A program made the position numbers and the translations under genes. Below, in pieces: positions 9,478 to 17,781 of a stretch of 64,000 nucleotides of DNA. The notes below the pieces were generated by a model, which did not search any database, was not told the DNA's origin, and saw only the letters and a program-made list of their open reading frames with translations. Numbering within the stretch: position 1 is the stretch's first letter; each line of letters begins with the position of its first letter. The DNA lies in assembly GCA_017447875.1 (NCBI GenBank), contig JAFSMP010000035.1, forward strand, positions 1 through 64,000. The letters run 5' to 3'. This stretch comes from Paludibacteraceae bacterium. GTDB lineage: Bacteria; Bacteroidota; Bacteroidia; Bacteroidales; Paludibacteraceae.

Positions 9478-10085
9478 ATATGAATTTTGTTGAAACAAGT
9501 AATCGCATTTTTGCGCAAGCAGTGAAGGACTACCATCGTACGGATAACGTCGATGCCCCTATCTGCAATCCCTATCAGGCCGGGACGATCGAGTATGACC
9601 TGTACCTCAAGAACTGGATCGACACCGTGCAGTGGCATCTGGAAGATATCATCCGGGACCCGAATATCGATCCGCTGGAGGCCTTAGCCTTGAAACGCCG
9701 TATCGACCATAGCAACCAGGACCGTACGGATCTGGTGGAGCGTATCGACAGTTATTTCTGGGAGCAGTACCATGACGTGAAGCCGCAGCCGAATGCCCGT
9801 ATCAACACGGAGAGTCCGGCGTGGGCCATCGACCGTCTGAGTATCCTGCACGTCAAGTTATGGCATATGCAGGAACAAGTGGACCGCACCGATGTCAGTG
9901 CCGAGCAGCACGATAAATGTGTAGCGAAGATGGCGGTACTGCAAGAGCAGTTAGGCGACATAACCACCTCTATCAGCCAATTGTTGGCTGATTATCAGGC
10001 CGGTACACGCATCATGAAGGTCTATCGCCAGATGAAGATGTATAACGATCCGAACTTGAACCCTGTGCTGTACGGGAAAAAGTGA
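9471..10085 (+). CDS. DUF4254 family protein
   Basis: The protein has 204 residues, is alpha-helical with no signal peptide, and matches the DUF4254 family (for example NPYQAGTIEYDLYLKNWIDT near residue 28 and the SPAWAIDRLSIL segment). Members occur in Bacteroidota beside glycosyltransferases, but no biochemical role is established. It overlaps the Wzi-like gene by 7 bases and the GT9 gene by 4, so it is probably made in proportion to them, perhaps as a partner of the glycosyltransferase. Confidence 0.8.
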   Translation: MVNMNFVETSNRIFAQAVKDYHRTDNVDAPICNPYQAGTIEYDLYLKNWIDTVQWHLEDIIRDPNIDPLEALALKRRIDHSNQDRTDLVERIDSYFWEQYHDVKPQPNARINTESPAWAIDRLSILHVKLWHMQEQVDRTDVSAEQHDKCVAKMAVLQEQLGDITTSISQLLADYQAGTRIMKVYRQMKMYNDPNLNPVLYGKK

Positions 10086-11035
10086 AACGCCTCTTAGTCA
10101 TACGGTTCTCGGCCTTAGGGGATGTAGCGATGCTCGCCCCTATCGTTCGTGCAGCAGCGGAGCAGTATCCGGATATAGCGATCACGATGCTGTCGCAGCA
10201 GCGTTTTGCGGACCTGTTTGCCGATATGCCGGCGAATGTGGTCTTTCAGGGAGTGAACCTACGCAAGGACTCCTTGAACGATATCGTTGCCGGTCTGGAC
10301 GCGTATGACCTGGTGGCCGACATGCATAGCGTGCTGCGCACGATCTATATCCGTTCAGCGCTCCGTCTGCGCGGTGCCCGCGTGGCTTCTATCGAGAAAG
10401 GGCGTATCCGCAAACGGCTGCTCACCAGCGGACTGCTGCGCGAACCCCTCACGCATACGACCGAGCGTTATGCCGCTGTCTTGGCGTCCTTAGGTCTGCC
10501 GATAACCTTACCGCAGATGACGCACTCATCAGGAACCGGTGTCGGTATCGCACCTTTTGCGGCGCATGCCGGTAAGATCTACCCCATCGAACGGATGGAA
10601 CGTATAGTAGCGATGCTCAGCGAACGCGGTATCCCGGTGACCCTCTTCGGCGGCGGCAAGAAGGAACAGGAGATCTTAGGCGCTTGGGAACAGCGGTATA
10701 AGGGAGTCCATTCGATTGCCGGCAAACACAGTATGGCGGAGGAGTTAGCTATCATCCGTGGACTGAGACTGATGGTGAGTATGGACTCGGGTAACATGCA
10801 TCTGGCTTCGCTTGTCGGTACCCGCGCGCTGTCTATCTGGGGCGCTACGCATCCGTATGCAGGATTCTTAGGATACGGACAGAGCGAAAACGACTGTATC
10901 CAACGCCCGCTGGACTGCCGACCCTGCTCGGTATATGGGAACAAAGCCTGTAAGTACGGAGACTACCGATGTATGGACATTGCCCCGGAAGAGGTGGCAC
11001 AACGAATCATAGACGCGTATGATGACCGTGATTAA
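10082..11035 (+). CDS. Glycosyltransferase family 9 (heptosyltransferase-like)
   Basis: Translation starts at a GTG (10082) overlapping the previous TGA. The 317 residues show the GT9 N-terminal motif RFSALGDVAMLAPIVRA and the C-terminal donor-site region GNMHLASLVGTRALSIWG, followed by a cysteine cluster (CRPCSVYGNKACKYGDYRC) seen in some GT9 proteins of this phylum. GT9 enzymes add heptose or related sugars to LPS core. The downstream kinase-like gene strengthens an LPS-core role. It acts on the cytoplasmic face of the inner membrane. Confidence 0.88.
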   Translation: MKRLLVIRFSALGDVAMLAPIVRAAAEQYPDIAITMLSQQRFADLFADMPANVVFQGVNLRKDSLNDIVAGLDAYDLVADMHSVLRTIYIRSALRLRGARVASIEKGRIRKRLLTSGLLREPLTHTTERYAAVLASLGLPITLPQMTHSSGTGVGIAPFAAHAGKIYPIERMERIVAMLSERGIPVTLFGGGKKEQEILGAWEQRYKGVHSIAGKHSMAEELAIIRGLRLMVSMDSGNMHLASLVGTRALSIWGATHPYAGFLGYGQSENDCIQRPLDCRPCSVYGNKACKYGDYRCMDIAPEEVAQRIIDAYDDRD

Positions 11036-11738
11036 TCCTGCTTTTGAATCCCTGCGCGCATGGATCGAATCCATGCCGTCGCTCTTCGCCAAGCAAGGCG
11101 AAGTGATCTATGACGCGCGGAACCAGATACGGCTCATCACCGCACCGGATGGCACGGAGACCTGCGTCAAGCGTTTTCATGCACCGCGGGGACTGAACAG
11201 TTGGGTCTATATGCATTGGCGTACACCCAAAGCCGTGCGGGCTTATGAGAATGCGGTGCGTCTATGCGAAGCAGGCATCGATACACCCGAACCCATCGCG
11301 TCTATCCTGATCACCGACGGAGGACTCTTGCGAGAGTCGTATCTGATCAGTCGTCGCAGCCTACTCACCCGTAATTTCTATGAGTTCCGCCATCATCCCT
11401 TGGAGGGCTACGAAGCGATCGTGTGCGCCTTCGCCCGTTTCACGGCACATATGCATCAGCAGGGCATCCTGCATCGGGACTACTCACCGGGCAATATCCT
11501 CTTTGATATAGACAAGCAAGGGCAAACGCATTTCGAGATCGTGGACATCAACCGCATGGTCTTTGACCGACCGGTGGACATCGACACCGCCTGCCGTAAT
11601 TTCTGCCGCCTATGGGGCAAAGAAGACTTTTTCTTATTATTGGCCAAGGAATACGCCAAAGCACGAGGCTTTGACGAGAACGAGTGCATCCGCCTGACGG
11701 TCAAGTATTGGAAACGTTTTTGGAGGTTCCGGAAATGA
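11019..11738 (+). CDS. Lipopolysaccharide kinase (KdkA/InaA-like)
   Basis: The protein has 239 residues with a small eukaryote-like kinase fold. Visible catalytic features are a lysine in CVKRFH (51), the catalytic loop HRDYSPGN (152-159), and DIN (176-178) in place of DFG. This pattern fits LPS core kinases of the KdkA/InaA type, which phosphorylate Kdo or heptose. It overlaps the GT9 gene by 17 bases and the GT2 gene by 4. The precise sugar acceptor cannot be read from the sequence. Confidence 0.8.
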   Translation: MMTVINPAFESLRAWIESMPSLFAKQGEVIYDARNQIRLITAPDGTETCVKRFHAPRGLNSWVYMHWRTPKAVRAYENAVRLCEAGIDTPEPIASILITDGGLLRESYLISRRSLLTRNFYEFRHHPLEGYEAIVCAFARFTAHMHQQGILHRDYSPGNILFDIDKQGQTHFEIVDINRMVFDRPVDIDTACRNFCRLWGKEDFFLLLAKEYAKARGFDENECIRLTVKYWKRFWRFRK

Positions 11739-12580
11739 GAAGCGTCAGTGTCATACTCCCCAATTTCAACGGTCGTGCGTTGTTAGAGCGTTTTCTGCCT
11801 TCGGTGCAGCAAGCCCTCACCCACCCGATGGTCAGCGACAGCGAGATCATCGTGAGCGACGATGCCTCGACCGATGACTCGGTGGCGTTTCTCAAGACCC
11901 ACTACCCGCAGATCATCGTCGTGGAGAATAAGCAGAACCGAGGCTTTGCTCCCACCGCCAACAGCGGAATCGCACGCGCCAAGATGGAGACGGTCCTGCT
12001 GCTGAACACCGATATGGAACTGATGCCGGACACGATAGGCGTGCTGATTGAAAAGTTGACCGACGAGTGCTTCGGAGTCAGTTGCGCTATCTGCGACCCG
12101 CAGGACGGACATATCCAGGAAGGACTGAAAAAACCGCATATACGCGGCAGTAAGATCGGTTACACCGATGCGTTGAACGAAGGCCTCGAAGGGGAGACGA
12201 TGTACCTGTGCGGAGGCTTAGCACTGATGGATCGGGAGAAAGTCAATGCTTTAGGCGGTTATGACGAGCGTTATGCACCGTTCTATTACGAGGATATGGA
12301 CCTGAGTCTCAGGGCACAGGCACGCGGATGGACCTGCCTCTACACCGGTAGCACCCGTGCCGTTCACCAACACTCCGCTACCATCGGTAGTCATTTTACA
12401 AAAGAACAAGTGAAAGCGGTCTTCATCCGCAACCGGGTGCTTATCTCCTGGCGTTTCTTACCGCATCGTCATCTGCGCATTGCGCTGAACACGCTCTTTC
12501 ATGCGCTGCAAGAGAGGCTGAGTCGTGCGACTTACCGTCCGTACGGCGACGCACTCAAGCTCCTACTTCACGATAAATAG
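11735..12580 (+). CDS. Glycosyltransferase family 2
   Basis: An ATG at 11735 overlaps the kinase stop (ATGA) and begins directly at the GT-A fold (MRSVSVILPNFNG); an upstream GTG at 11684 would add 17 residues with no family match. The 281 residues show the nucleotide-binding SDDAST, the DTDMELMP metal site (LLNTDME) and the acceptor-side GGYDERYAPFYYEDMDLSLR. Such enzymes are often rhamnosyl- or similar transferases for O-antigen or core. It is the last gene of the plus-strand operon and overlaps the converging GT4 gene by 26 bases. Confidence 0.9.
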   Translation: MRSVSVILPNFNGRALLERFLPSVQQALTHPMVSDSEIIVSDDASTDDSVAFLKTHYPQIIVVENKQNRGFAPTANSGIARAKMETVLLLNTDMELMPDTIGVLIEKLTDECFGVSCAICDPQDGHIQEGLKKPHIRGSKIGYTDALNEGLEGETMYLCGGLALMDREKVNALGGYDERYAPFYYEDMDLSLRAQARGWTCLYTGSTRAVHQHSATIGSHFTKEQVKAVFIRNRVLISWRFLPHRHLRIALNTLFHALQERLSRATYRPYGDALKLLLHDK

Positions 12581-13592
12581 TCAGATAAGCCTGCATATGC
12601 CGTTCCCAGGTGAAGGAACGTGCGTACTGTCGGTTAACCTCTTCCTGCTCCGGTGTCAAGGCCGCAGCAGCGATCAGTTGTGCCGATTCGGCTGCCGGAT
12701 AGCCCTTGGGGAAGAACGTCACATGGTCTCCGCCTATCTCCGTCAGACTGGTCTCATTACTGCAGATGACGGGTTTACCGAACAGCATCGCTTCCACGAC
12801 GGGCAAACCGAAGCCTTCGAACAGAGACGGGAAGACAAACGCCGTACAATGGCGGTAGAGCCAGGTCTTCTGCGCCTCACTGACCAGTCCGAGCAGATGC
12901 ACATTGCGGATGTGACGCGTACCCATCTCCACCCGGATACGATCGGCATAAGGCGTGTCATTCTTACCGGCTATATACAGATGCAGGTTCGGCAGATGCT
13001 GCATCATATCGAGCAGCACATGGAAATTCTTCTTCTCCTTGATCTCACCGATCGAGAACAGATACGGCTGCTTGACCGATGCGATCGCTTCTTCGGGTTT
13101 GAGGTCAATCCGCTCGATGCCGTTATAGATGACCTGCACCTGTTTCCCATTCAGTTGCATGAACCGCTCGGTCTCGGCTTTGGCGAACTGCGAGATGGCG
13201 GTGATGCGGTCGGCTTTATCCACTTTACCCTGCACCATCTGCAGGTACTTCTGCGTCTTAGGACCACTCTTCTCGTACATGAAATTGAAGTCATGGACGG
13301 TAAGGATATAATGGTAAGCGAAGGGTTGGTAACGGGACAACTGGTGTATCGCGTGCCATACGTCAAAACGCTTGCCGATGAGCCAAGGGAAGAGGCGGTA
13401 TATCTTACGCGCCACGATATACTGCACCTTATCGCCGAACGCCCCCACAAAGGTCTTAGGCACCAGCAGGTAGATCTGTTCGTCGGGTTGCGGCACATAG
13501 TTGTCACGGAAGAAATAACCGTAGTTCAAGGCTACTTGCCCTAAACCGCAGTGCACATTCTTGAGGATAGAGAGGTCAATAAGTATTCGCAT
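12555..13592 (-). CDS. Glycosyltransferase family 4
   Basis: The protein has 345 residues with a GT-B fold. The C-terminal donor site shows FPSLFEGFGLPVVEAM with the EX7E pattern, and the linker YLFSIGEIKEKKNFHVLL is typical. It transfers a sugar from a nucleotide donor during LPS or capsule synthesis. It is the last gene of the minus-strand grpE-dnaJ transcript; its start lies 52 bases inside the O-antigen-ligase-like gene, and its stop overlaps the converging GT2 gene. No terminator was seen between the converging operons. Confidence 0.9.
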   Translation of the reverse strand: MRILIDLSILKNVHCGLGQVALNYGYFFRDNYVPQPDEQIYLLVPKTFVGAFGDKVQYIVARKIYRLFPWLIGKRFDVWHAIHQLSRYQPFAYHYILTVHDFNFMYEKSGPKTQKYLQMVQGKVDKADRITAISQFAKAETERFMQLNGKQVQVIYNGIERIDLKPEEAIASVKQPYLFSIGEIKEKKNFHVLLDMMQHLPNLHLYIAGKNDTPYADRIRVEMGTRHIRNVHLLGLVSEAQKTWLYRHCTAFVFPSLFEGFGLPVVEAMLFGKPVICSNETSLTEIGGDHVTFFPKGYPAAESAQLIAAAALTPEQEEVNRQYARSFTWERHMQAYLTIYREVGA

Positions 13593-14857
13593 AGTTCTTC
13601 GTTTTTAGAGGCCGGCACTGCCGCGCACTGCCAAACCAATAGGATAAGGGTGATAAACTGCGGTTTGAGATGCTGCCCGATGGGTTCGGTCATGCCTTGT
13701 ATCACGATGGCCAAGAGGAACAGCCATAAGTATATCCGGTATTTCTTTTCCACCGGCAGGCAGGCCGCTGCCACCAGTAATGCCACCAACATCAGCGGTC
13801 CTGCGATACCGAAGATAAGCCAGTAATGGAGGAAGGCATTATGTGCATGATGGGTCTGCATGGTCTTACCTAACTGCGCGAACTCCGGCACCGTCTGCAG
13901 ATGCGACTCTATAAATCCATGGTACATAGCCGAGTCCTGATAAGTCTCTTCTATATACTGCACACTGAGTGTGGACAGCCCGTATCCGGCGATGGGTTTC
14001 TTCTGTATCATCCGCCACGAGAAGTCATAGATCACCATACGCGGATCGTTCACCGCATGCGCCATCGACACACGGGGATTATTCATCATGAACACGCCTA
14101 CCCCTATGGCAAAAAACGTGCCTACGAGCGCTCCGATATACCAGTGTTGACGAGGGATAGCGACCAGACCGCAGACGAAGAGGATGATAAACGAGGTCGC
14201 TTGTCCGATACGTCCGTCGGAGAGTAAGATAAACAACCAGGCGATGAGAATACTCAGTACCAGTACGATCCGGCGCCAACGGCTGGGTTCATCCCTGAGC
14301 ACCGCAAAACCTAAGATCATCGCCGTGTTGATATAGAGGTTCATCACCATATGGGAGTTGATATACTCCCTGCGTAAGATATTAAACCGATAGAACGGTG
14401 ACCAGTCGAGATGCTCTTCCGTGAACAGATACAACCATCCGCAGGTGAGTAACATCACGATGGACGTAGCCAGCATCACATACGCTACATGCTTGAGTTG
14501 GAGTTTATCAGAGAACCCGAGTATGCCGGCGATACCGATATACAAGAACCACTCATGCAGGTGAAACTGCGATTCGGCATAGTGGGTCAGAGGCGTCGGG
14601 TCGCACCACTCACGGATGAAGAACATCGCTACGAAAGCCAACAGCACCACGTATATCCATTTGCTGCGATCCCAAGAGAGGCTTTGCCAGCGTAGGTTGA
14701 CGGCATAATCGACGACATAACCGATACCCAACACATATAAAGCGACCCGTTGGTAGTCCGACCAGCCGAAAGGAATGGCACTGATCACCATCAGCAGTCC
14801 TATCACCGGCAGCCAAGCGATATATTGCTGCCACGAACCTGTATATTCCGATGTCAT
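13541..14857 (-). CDS. O-antigen ligase / polymerase family membrane protein
   Basis: The protein has 438 residues and about ten to twelve hydrophobic helices. A large loop holds GYGLSTLSVQYIEE and, further on, the HHAHNAFLHYW pattern, which is the signature region of the Wzy/WaaL (O-antigen ligase) superfamily. It would polymerise or ligate undecaprenyl-linked glycan on the periplasmic side. Flanking GT4 genes on both sides support this. Ligase and polymerase cannot be separated from sequence. The last 17 codons overlap the next gene, and the end (SLSSRMCTAV) may be dispensable. Confidence 0.85.
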   Translation of the reverse strand: MTSEYTGSWQQYIAWLPVIGLLMVISAIPFGWSDYQRVALYVLGIGYVVDYAVNLRWQSLSWDRSKWIYVVLLAFVAMFFIREWCDPTPLTHYAESQFHLHEWFLYIGIAGILGFSDKLQLKHVAYVMLATSIVMLLTCGWLYLFTEEHLDWSPFYRFNILRREYINSHMVMNLYINTAMILGFAVLRDEPSRWRRIVLVLSILIAWLFILLSDGRIGQATSFIILFVCGLVAIPRQHWYIGALVGTFFAIGVGVFMMNNPRVSMAHAVNDPRMVIYDFSWRMIQKKPIAGYGLSTLSVQYIEETYQDSAMYHGFIESHLQTVPEFAQLGKTMQTHHAHNAFLHYWLIFGIAGPLMLVALLVAAACLPVEKKYRIYLWLFLLAIVIQGMTEPIGQHLKPQFITLILLVWQCAAVPASKNEELCEYLLTSLSSRMCTAV

Positions 14858-14861
14858 GATT

Positions 14862-15956
14862 CTATTCTTTTAATGTGTTATACACAGAGATTAAGTTAGC
14901 CGCCACGCGTTCATCGGCGAAGGTATCGGCTTGCAGGTGCCCTTGCGCGATCATCCTGTTGCGCAGGCTCTTATCGGTGAGCACGCGTGTCAGCTGTTCG
15001 CCTATCTGAACCGGTTGCAGCGGATCGGCATACAACGCCGCCTCACCGCCTGTCTCCGCAAAACAACTGCCGGTGGAGGTGACGACGGGCGTTCCGATAC
15101 ACATCGACTCTAAGATAGGGATACCGAAGCCTTCGAAGAGCGAGGGATAGCAGAAGACCTCTGCCAACTTATAGACGGCAGGCAGGTCCTCGAAGGGCAG
15201 GCTGTGCAGGTAACGCAGGTCCACGCCCTTGGTTCGCGCCAGTTGCGCCAGTTGGGCGGCATACGTATTCTGTGACCCTACGGCTACCAACGGCAGGTCG
15301 ATATGCGCTGCACTCATCGCTTCGATCAGTCCGCTCAGGTTCTTACGCGGTTCGATCGCTCCGACGGTAAGCACATAGTGCTCCGGCAGACTATACTGCT
15401 CTTTCACCCGCGCCAGTTTTTCTTCGGTGACGGGTTCGCGGAAGCGGTTATTGCATCCCTGATAGACCACCCGTATCTTCGATTCGTCCGCATGAAAGTA
15501 AGTCATCATATCCTGCTTGGTCTGCTCGGAGATGGCGATGATCAGGTCGGCGTGATCGCAGGCGTACTGCACCTTACGGGCGAACATACGACGATAGCCG
15601 GCACTGTACAACTCCGGATAACGCATGAAGATCGCGTCATGCATCGTCACGACCGTCTTGAGAGGCAGACGATGGATACCGAAAGGCAGTTCGCCGGACA
15701 GGCCATGGTAGATATCGATGCCGTCCATCTCGTTCAGGCACCCGAAACTGCGCCATAGAGACGGACAATACTGCCATACGCCTTGCGGTTGCACCACCTG
15801 TGCGTCACCCGCCGGACAGAGGGGCGAGGGTTTGCCAAACAGCAGATACTCGTTCTGAGGGGCATAATGGAGCATAAGACGAATAACGTCTCTGCTGTAG
15901 TTACCCAACCCGCGTCTGTTGGCAAAAGCTCGTTTGGCATCGTATGCGATCTTCAT
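14862..15956 (-). CDS. Glycosyltransferase family 4
   Basis: The protein has 364 residues with a GT-B fold: GNYSRDVIRLM near the N-terminus, LTVGAIEPRKNLSGLIEA in the linker, and FCYPSLFEGFGIPILESM with EX7E in the donor domain. It resembles mannosyl/rhamnosyltransferases of surface polysaccharide clusters. It lies 4 bases from the O-antigen-ligase-like gene and 12 bases from the sulfatase-fold gene upstream, so it belongs to the same transcript. Confidence 0.9.
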   Translation of the reverse strand: MKIAYDAKRAFANRRGLGNYSRDVIRLMLHYAPQNEYLLFGKPSPLCPAGDAQVVQPQGVWQYCPSLWRSFGCLNEMDGIDIYHGLSGELPFGIHRLPLKTVVTMHDAIFMRYPELYSAGYRRMFARKVQYACDHADLIIAISEQTKQDMMTYFHADESKIRVVYQGCNNRFREPVTEEKLARVKEQYSLPEHYVLTVGAIEPRKNLSGLIEAMSAAHIDLPLVAVGSQNTYAAQLAQLARTKGVDLRYLHSLPFEDLPAVYKLAEVFCYPSLFEGFGIPILESMCIGTPVVTSTGSCFAETGGEAALYADPLQPVQIGEQLTRVLTDKSLRNRMIAQGHLQADTFADERVAANLISVYNTLKE

Positions 15957-15968
15957 GACTCGTTGCTG

Positions 15969-17777
15969 TTAAAGGGTATCTATGACTTCCATCACGCGCT
16001 GCACAAACGCACGGGCATGCTGCTCGGAAGAAGGGTTATTACCCAGGATGGTACGGTTCGACTTGGCATCAATGACAACCGTGTCTTGGTCCGTGAGGAG
16101 TGCAAAACCGTCATTGAAACTATAGAAAGCGAAGGGCACAGAGGTGGTGTCCAGCATATTTTTGGCAAAACGGTAGTCGGTATAGTCGACATCCATCTGC
16201 GCCAGGAGTGTCGGCACGAGGTCAATCTGGGAACAGAGGGTCGTAATCTCACGATGTTCCTTCACAGCCCCGCCTGCCCAAACGACCGGGATGGCGTACC
16301 GACGCGGTTCGTAGTTCTGGACACCCGACGGATGTGCGTACCCGTGATCCGCCACGAAGACCAGCAGCGTGTTCTCCCATGCTTCCGTCTGACGGAGCGA
16401 GTCCGCGAAAGCACCGATACAACTGTCGGTATAAGCCAGCGAATTGAGGTAGATATCTTCGTACCGCCGGATAGCCGGCACTTCGAAGGGTTCATGACTG
16501 CTGAGCGAGAGGATGACATCGAGCGTCGGTGCCGCGTCTGCAGCACGCGTCGCAATCTCTTCGTAGGCTGCACGGAAAAGCAGATGGTCATTCACGCCCC
16601 ATTTGGACAAGCGCTCCGAGACCGGGAACGAATGGTCGTTGACCCGATCGAGGAAACCTCCGCTGATGAGATACGAACGCATATTGGTGAAGTCTTCGTC
16701 TCCACCGTACCAGAATTTCAGGCGATAGCCCTGTTTCGCGAGAGACGTACCTAAGTGCGGCAGATGTTGCGACTTAGCGGGTTGCACCATCAAGGAAGAG
16801 GTGGGTTGACCCGGAAAACCGCTGAGGATAGCTACTACCCCGCGGTCGGTGCGGTAACTGGATGCCGCTACGCGCGGGAAGAAGATTCCTTCGGATGCCA
16901 GGTTTTGCAGACAGGGCATCGCATGCCAAGCGTTGAGCGAGAAACTCTCCAAGATGAAGAGGATGATGTTCGGCCGCCTGGTCGTCAGCAGTTGCGGCGT
17001 ATGCACCTGCGAGACACTGTCCGGCAGCAGTTCCGCCACCAGTGCCTGCGCCTCTTCGGAGGACATATAGGTGTAACGCTGGGTGTCGAACGTGTTCTCA
17101 CTGAGCGACTCCATGATGTTAAACACCGGATTGATGGCTGCGATATTCAGCGGTTGCTTATCCGAGAAATAGACCCGTCCGGTGTTCATAGTCGACGTAG
17201 TGACACTACCTCGCATGGGTAAGAACAGCAGTCCGGTAAGCAGCAGCATCCCGAAGGCACGCAGTCCGCGAGCCGACCATGCATCCGGCACCTTAAACAG
17301 TTCCCATCCGAGCATCAGACGGCGGTAGAGTTTATAGCATCCGTACCAGGAAGCACAGAGGGCTACGGCACCCAAGAGCCACATCCACCATTCGGCACAC
17401 GCCAGCACTTCGCGAGGCGAGCTGAGATAGATGAAGACCGTCTTATCCAGATGATAACCCCATGCAGGGAAGACTCCCAGGTCACCGATGAAGGTCATCA
17501 ATGCCACCAACAGGATCAGACCGGTAAAGACATCCGTCACACGTGCTAACACACGCGATGGCCACAGGTAATGTACGGTCAGAATCAAACCGAACACGGC
17601 TGTGATATACGATGCCACACTCAGATCCAAGGGAAAAGCGTGATACGGCACCGTGAACCAGTCCTGCCAAGCGAGCGAACCCATCTGCGACAGGTTGATG
17701 AGCATGAAGATCGGTTTCTGCACGATGAAGAAGCAGAGCCAGAAAAGGTAATATTTGAAGAAATATTTCAGTTTCAT
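15969..17777 (-). CDS. LtaS-like membrane sulfatase-fold transferase
   Basis: The protein has 602 residues: about five N-terminal membrane helices (to about residue 190), then an extracytoplasmic sulfatase-fold domain. Metal and nucleophile regions can be seen in NIILFILESFS, SSYRTDRGVVAILSGFPGQP, KWGVNDHLLF, SLSSHEPF and VADHGYAHPSG. This layout is that of LTA synthase and phosphoethanolamine or phosphoglycerol transferases. In a Gram-negative it more likely decorates LPS or periplasmic glycan with a phospho-alcohol group than makes LTA. It starts with MKLKYFFKYYLFW directly after the outer-membrane gene. Confidence 0.85.
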   Translation of the reverse strand: MKLKYFFKYYLFWLCFFIVQKPIFMLINLSQMGSLAWQDWFTVPYHAFPLDLSVASYITAVFGLILTVHYLWPSRVLARVTDVFTGLILLVALMTFIGDLGVFPAWGYHLDKTVFIYLSSPREVLACAEWWMWLLGAVALCASWYGCYKLYRRLMLGWELFKVPDAWSARGLRAFGMLLLTGLLFLPMRGSVTTSTMNTGRVYFSDKQPLNIAAINPVFNIMESLSENTFDTQRYTYMSSEEAQALVAELLPDSVSQVHTPQLLTTRRPNIILFILESFSLNAWHAMPCLQNLASEGIFFPRVAASSYRTDRGVVAILSGFPGQPTSSLMVQPAKSQHLPHLGTSLAKQGYRLKFWYGGDEDFTNMRSYLISGGFLDRVNDHSFPVSERLSKWGVNDHLLFRAAYEEIATRAADAAPTLDVILSLSSHEPFEVPAIRRYEDIYLNSLAYTDSCIGAFADSLRQTEAWENTLLVFVADHGYAHPSGVQNYEPRRYAIPVVWAGGAVKEHREITTLCSQIDLVPTLLAQMDVDYTDYRFAKNMLDTTSVPFAFYSFNDGFALLTDQDTVVIDAKSNRTILGNNPSSEQHARAFVQRVMEVIDTL

Positions 17778-17781
17778 GTTT

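Noticed and set aside
12525..13544. A 339-codon plus-strand open frame across the GT2-GT4 convergent region
   Set aside because: It overlaps the GT4 gene on the opposite strand and has no family features.
15969..17777. True lipoteichoic acid synthase
   Set aside because: The fold fits LtaS but the organism is Gram-negative and no teichoic acid genes are present; a phospho-alcohol transferase on LPS or glycan is more likely.
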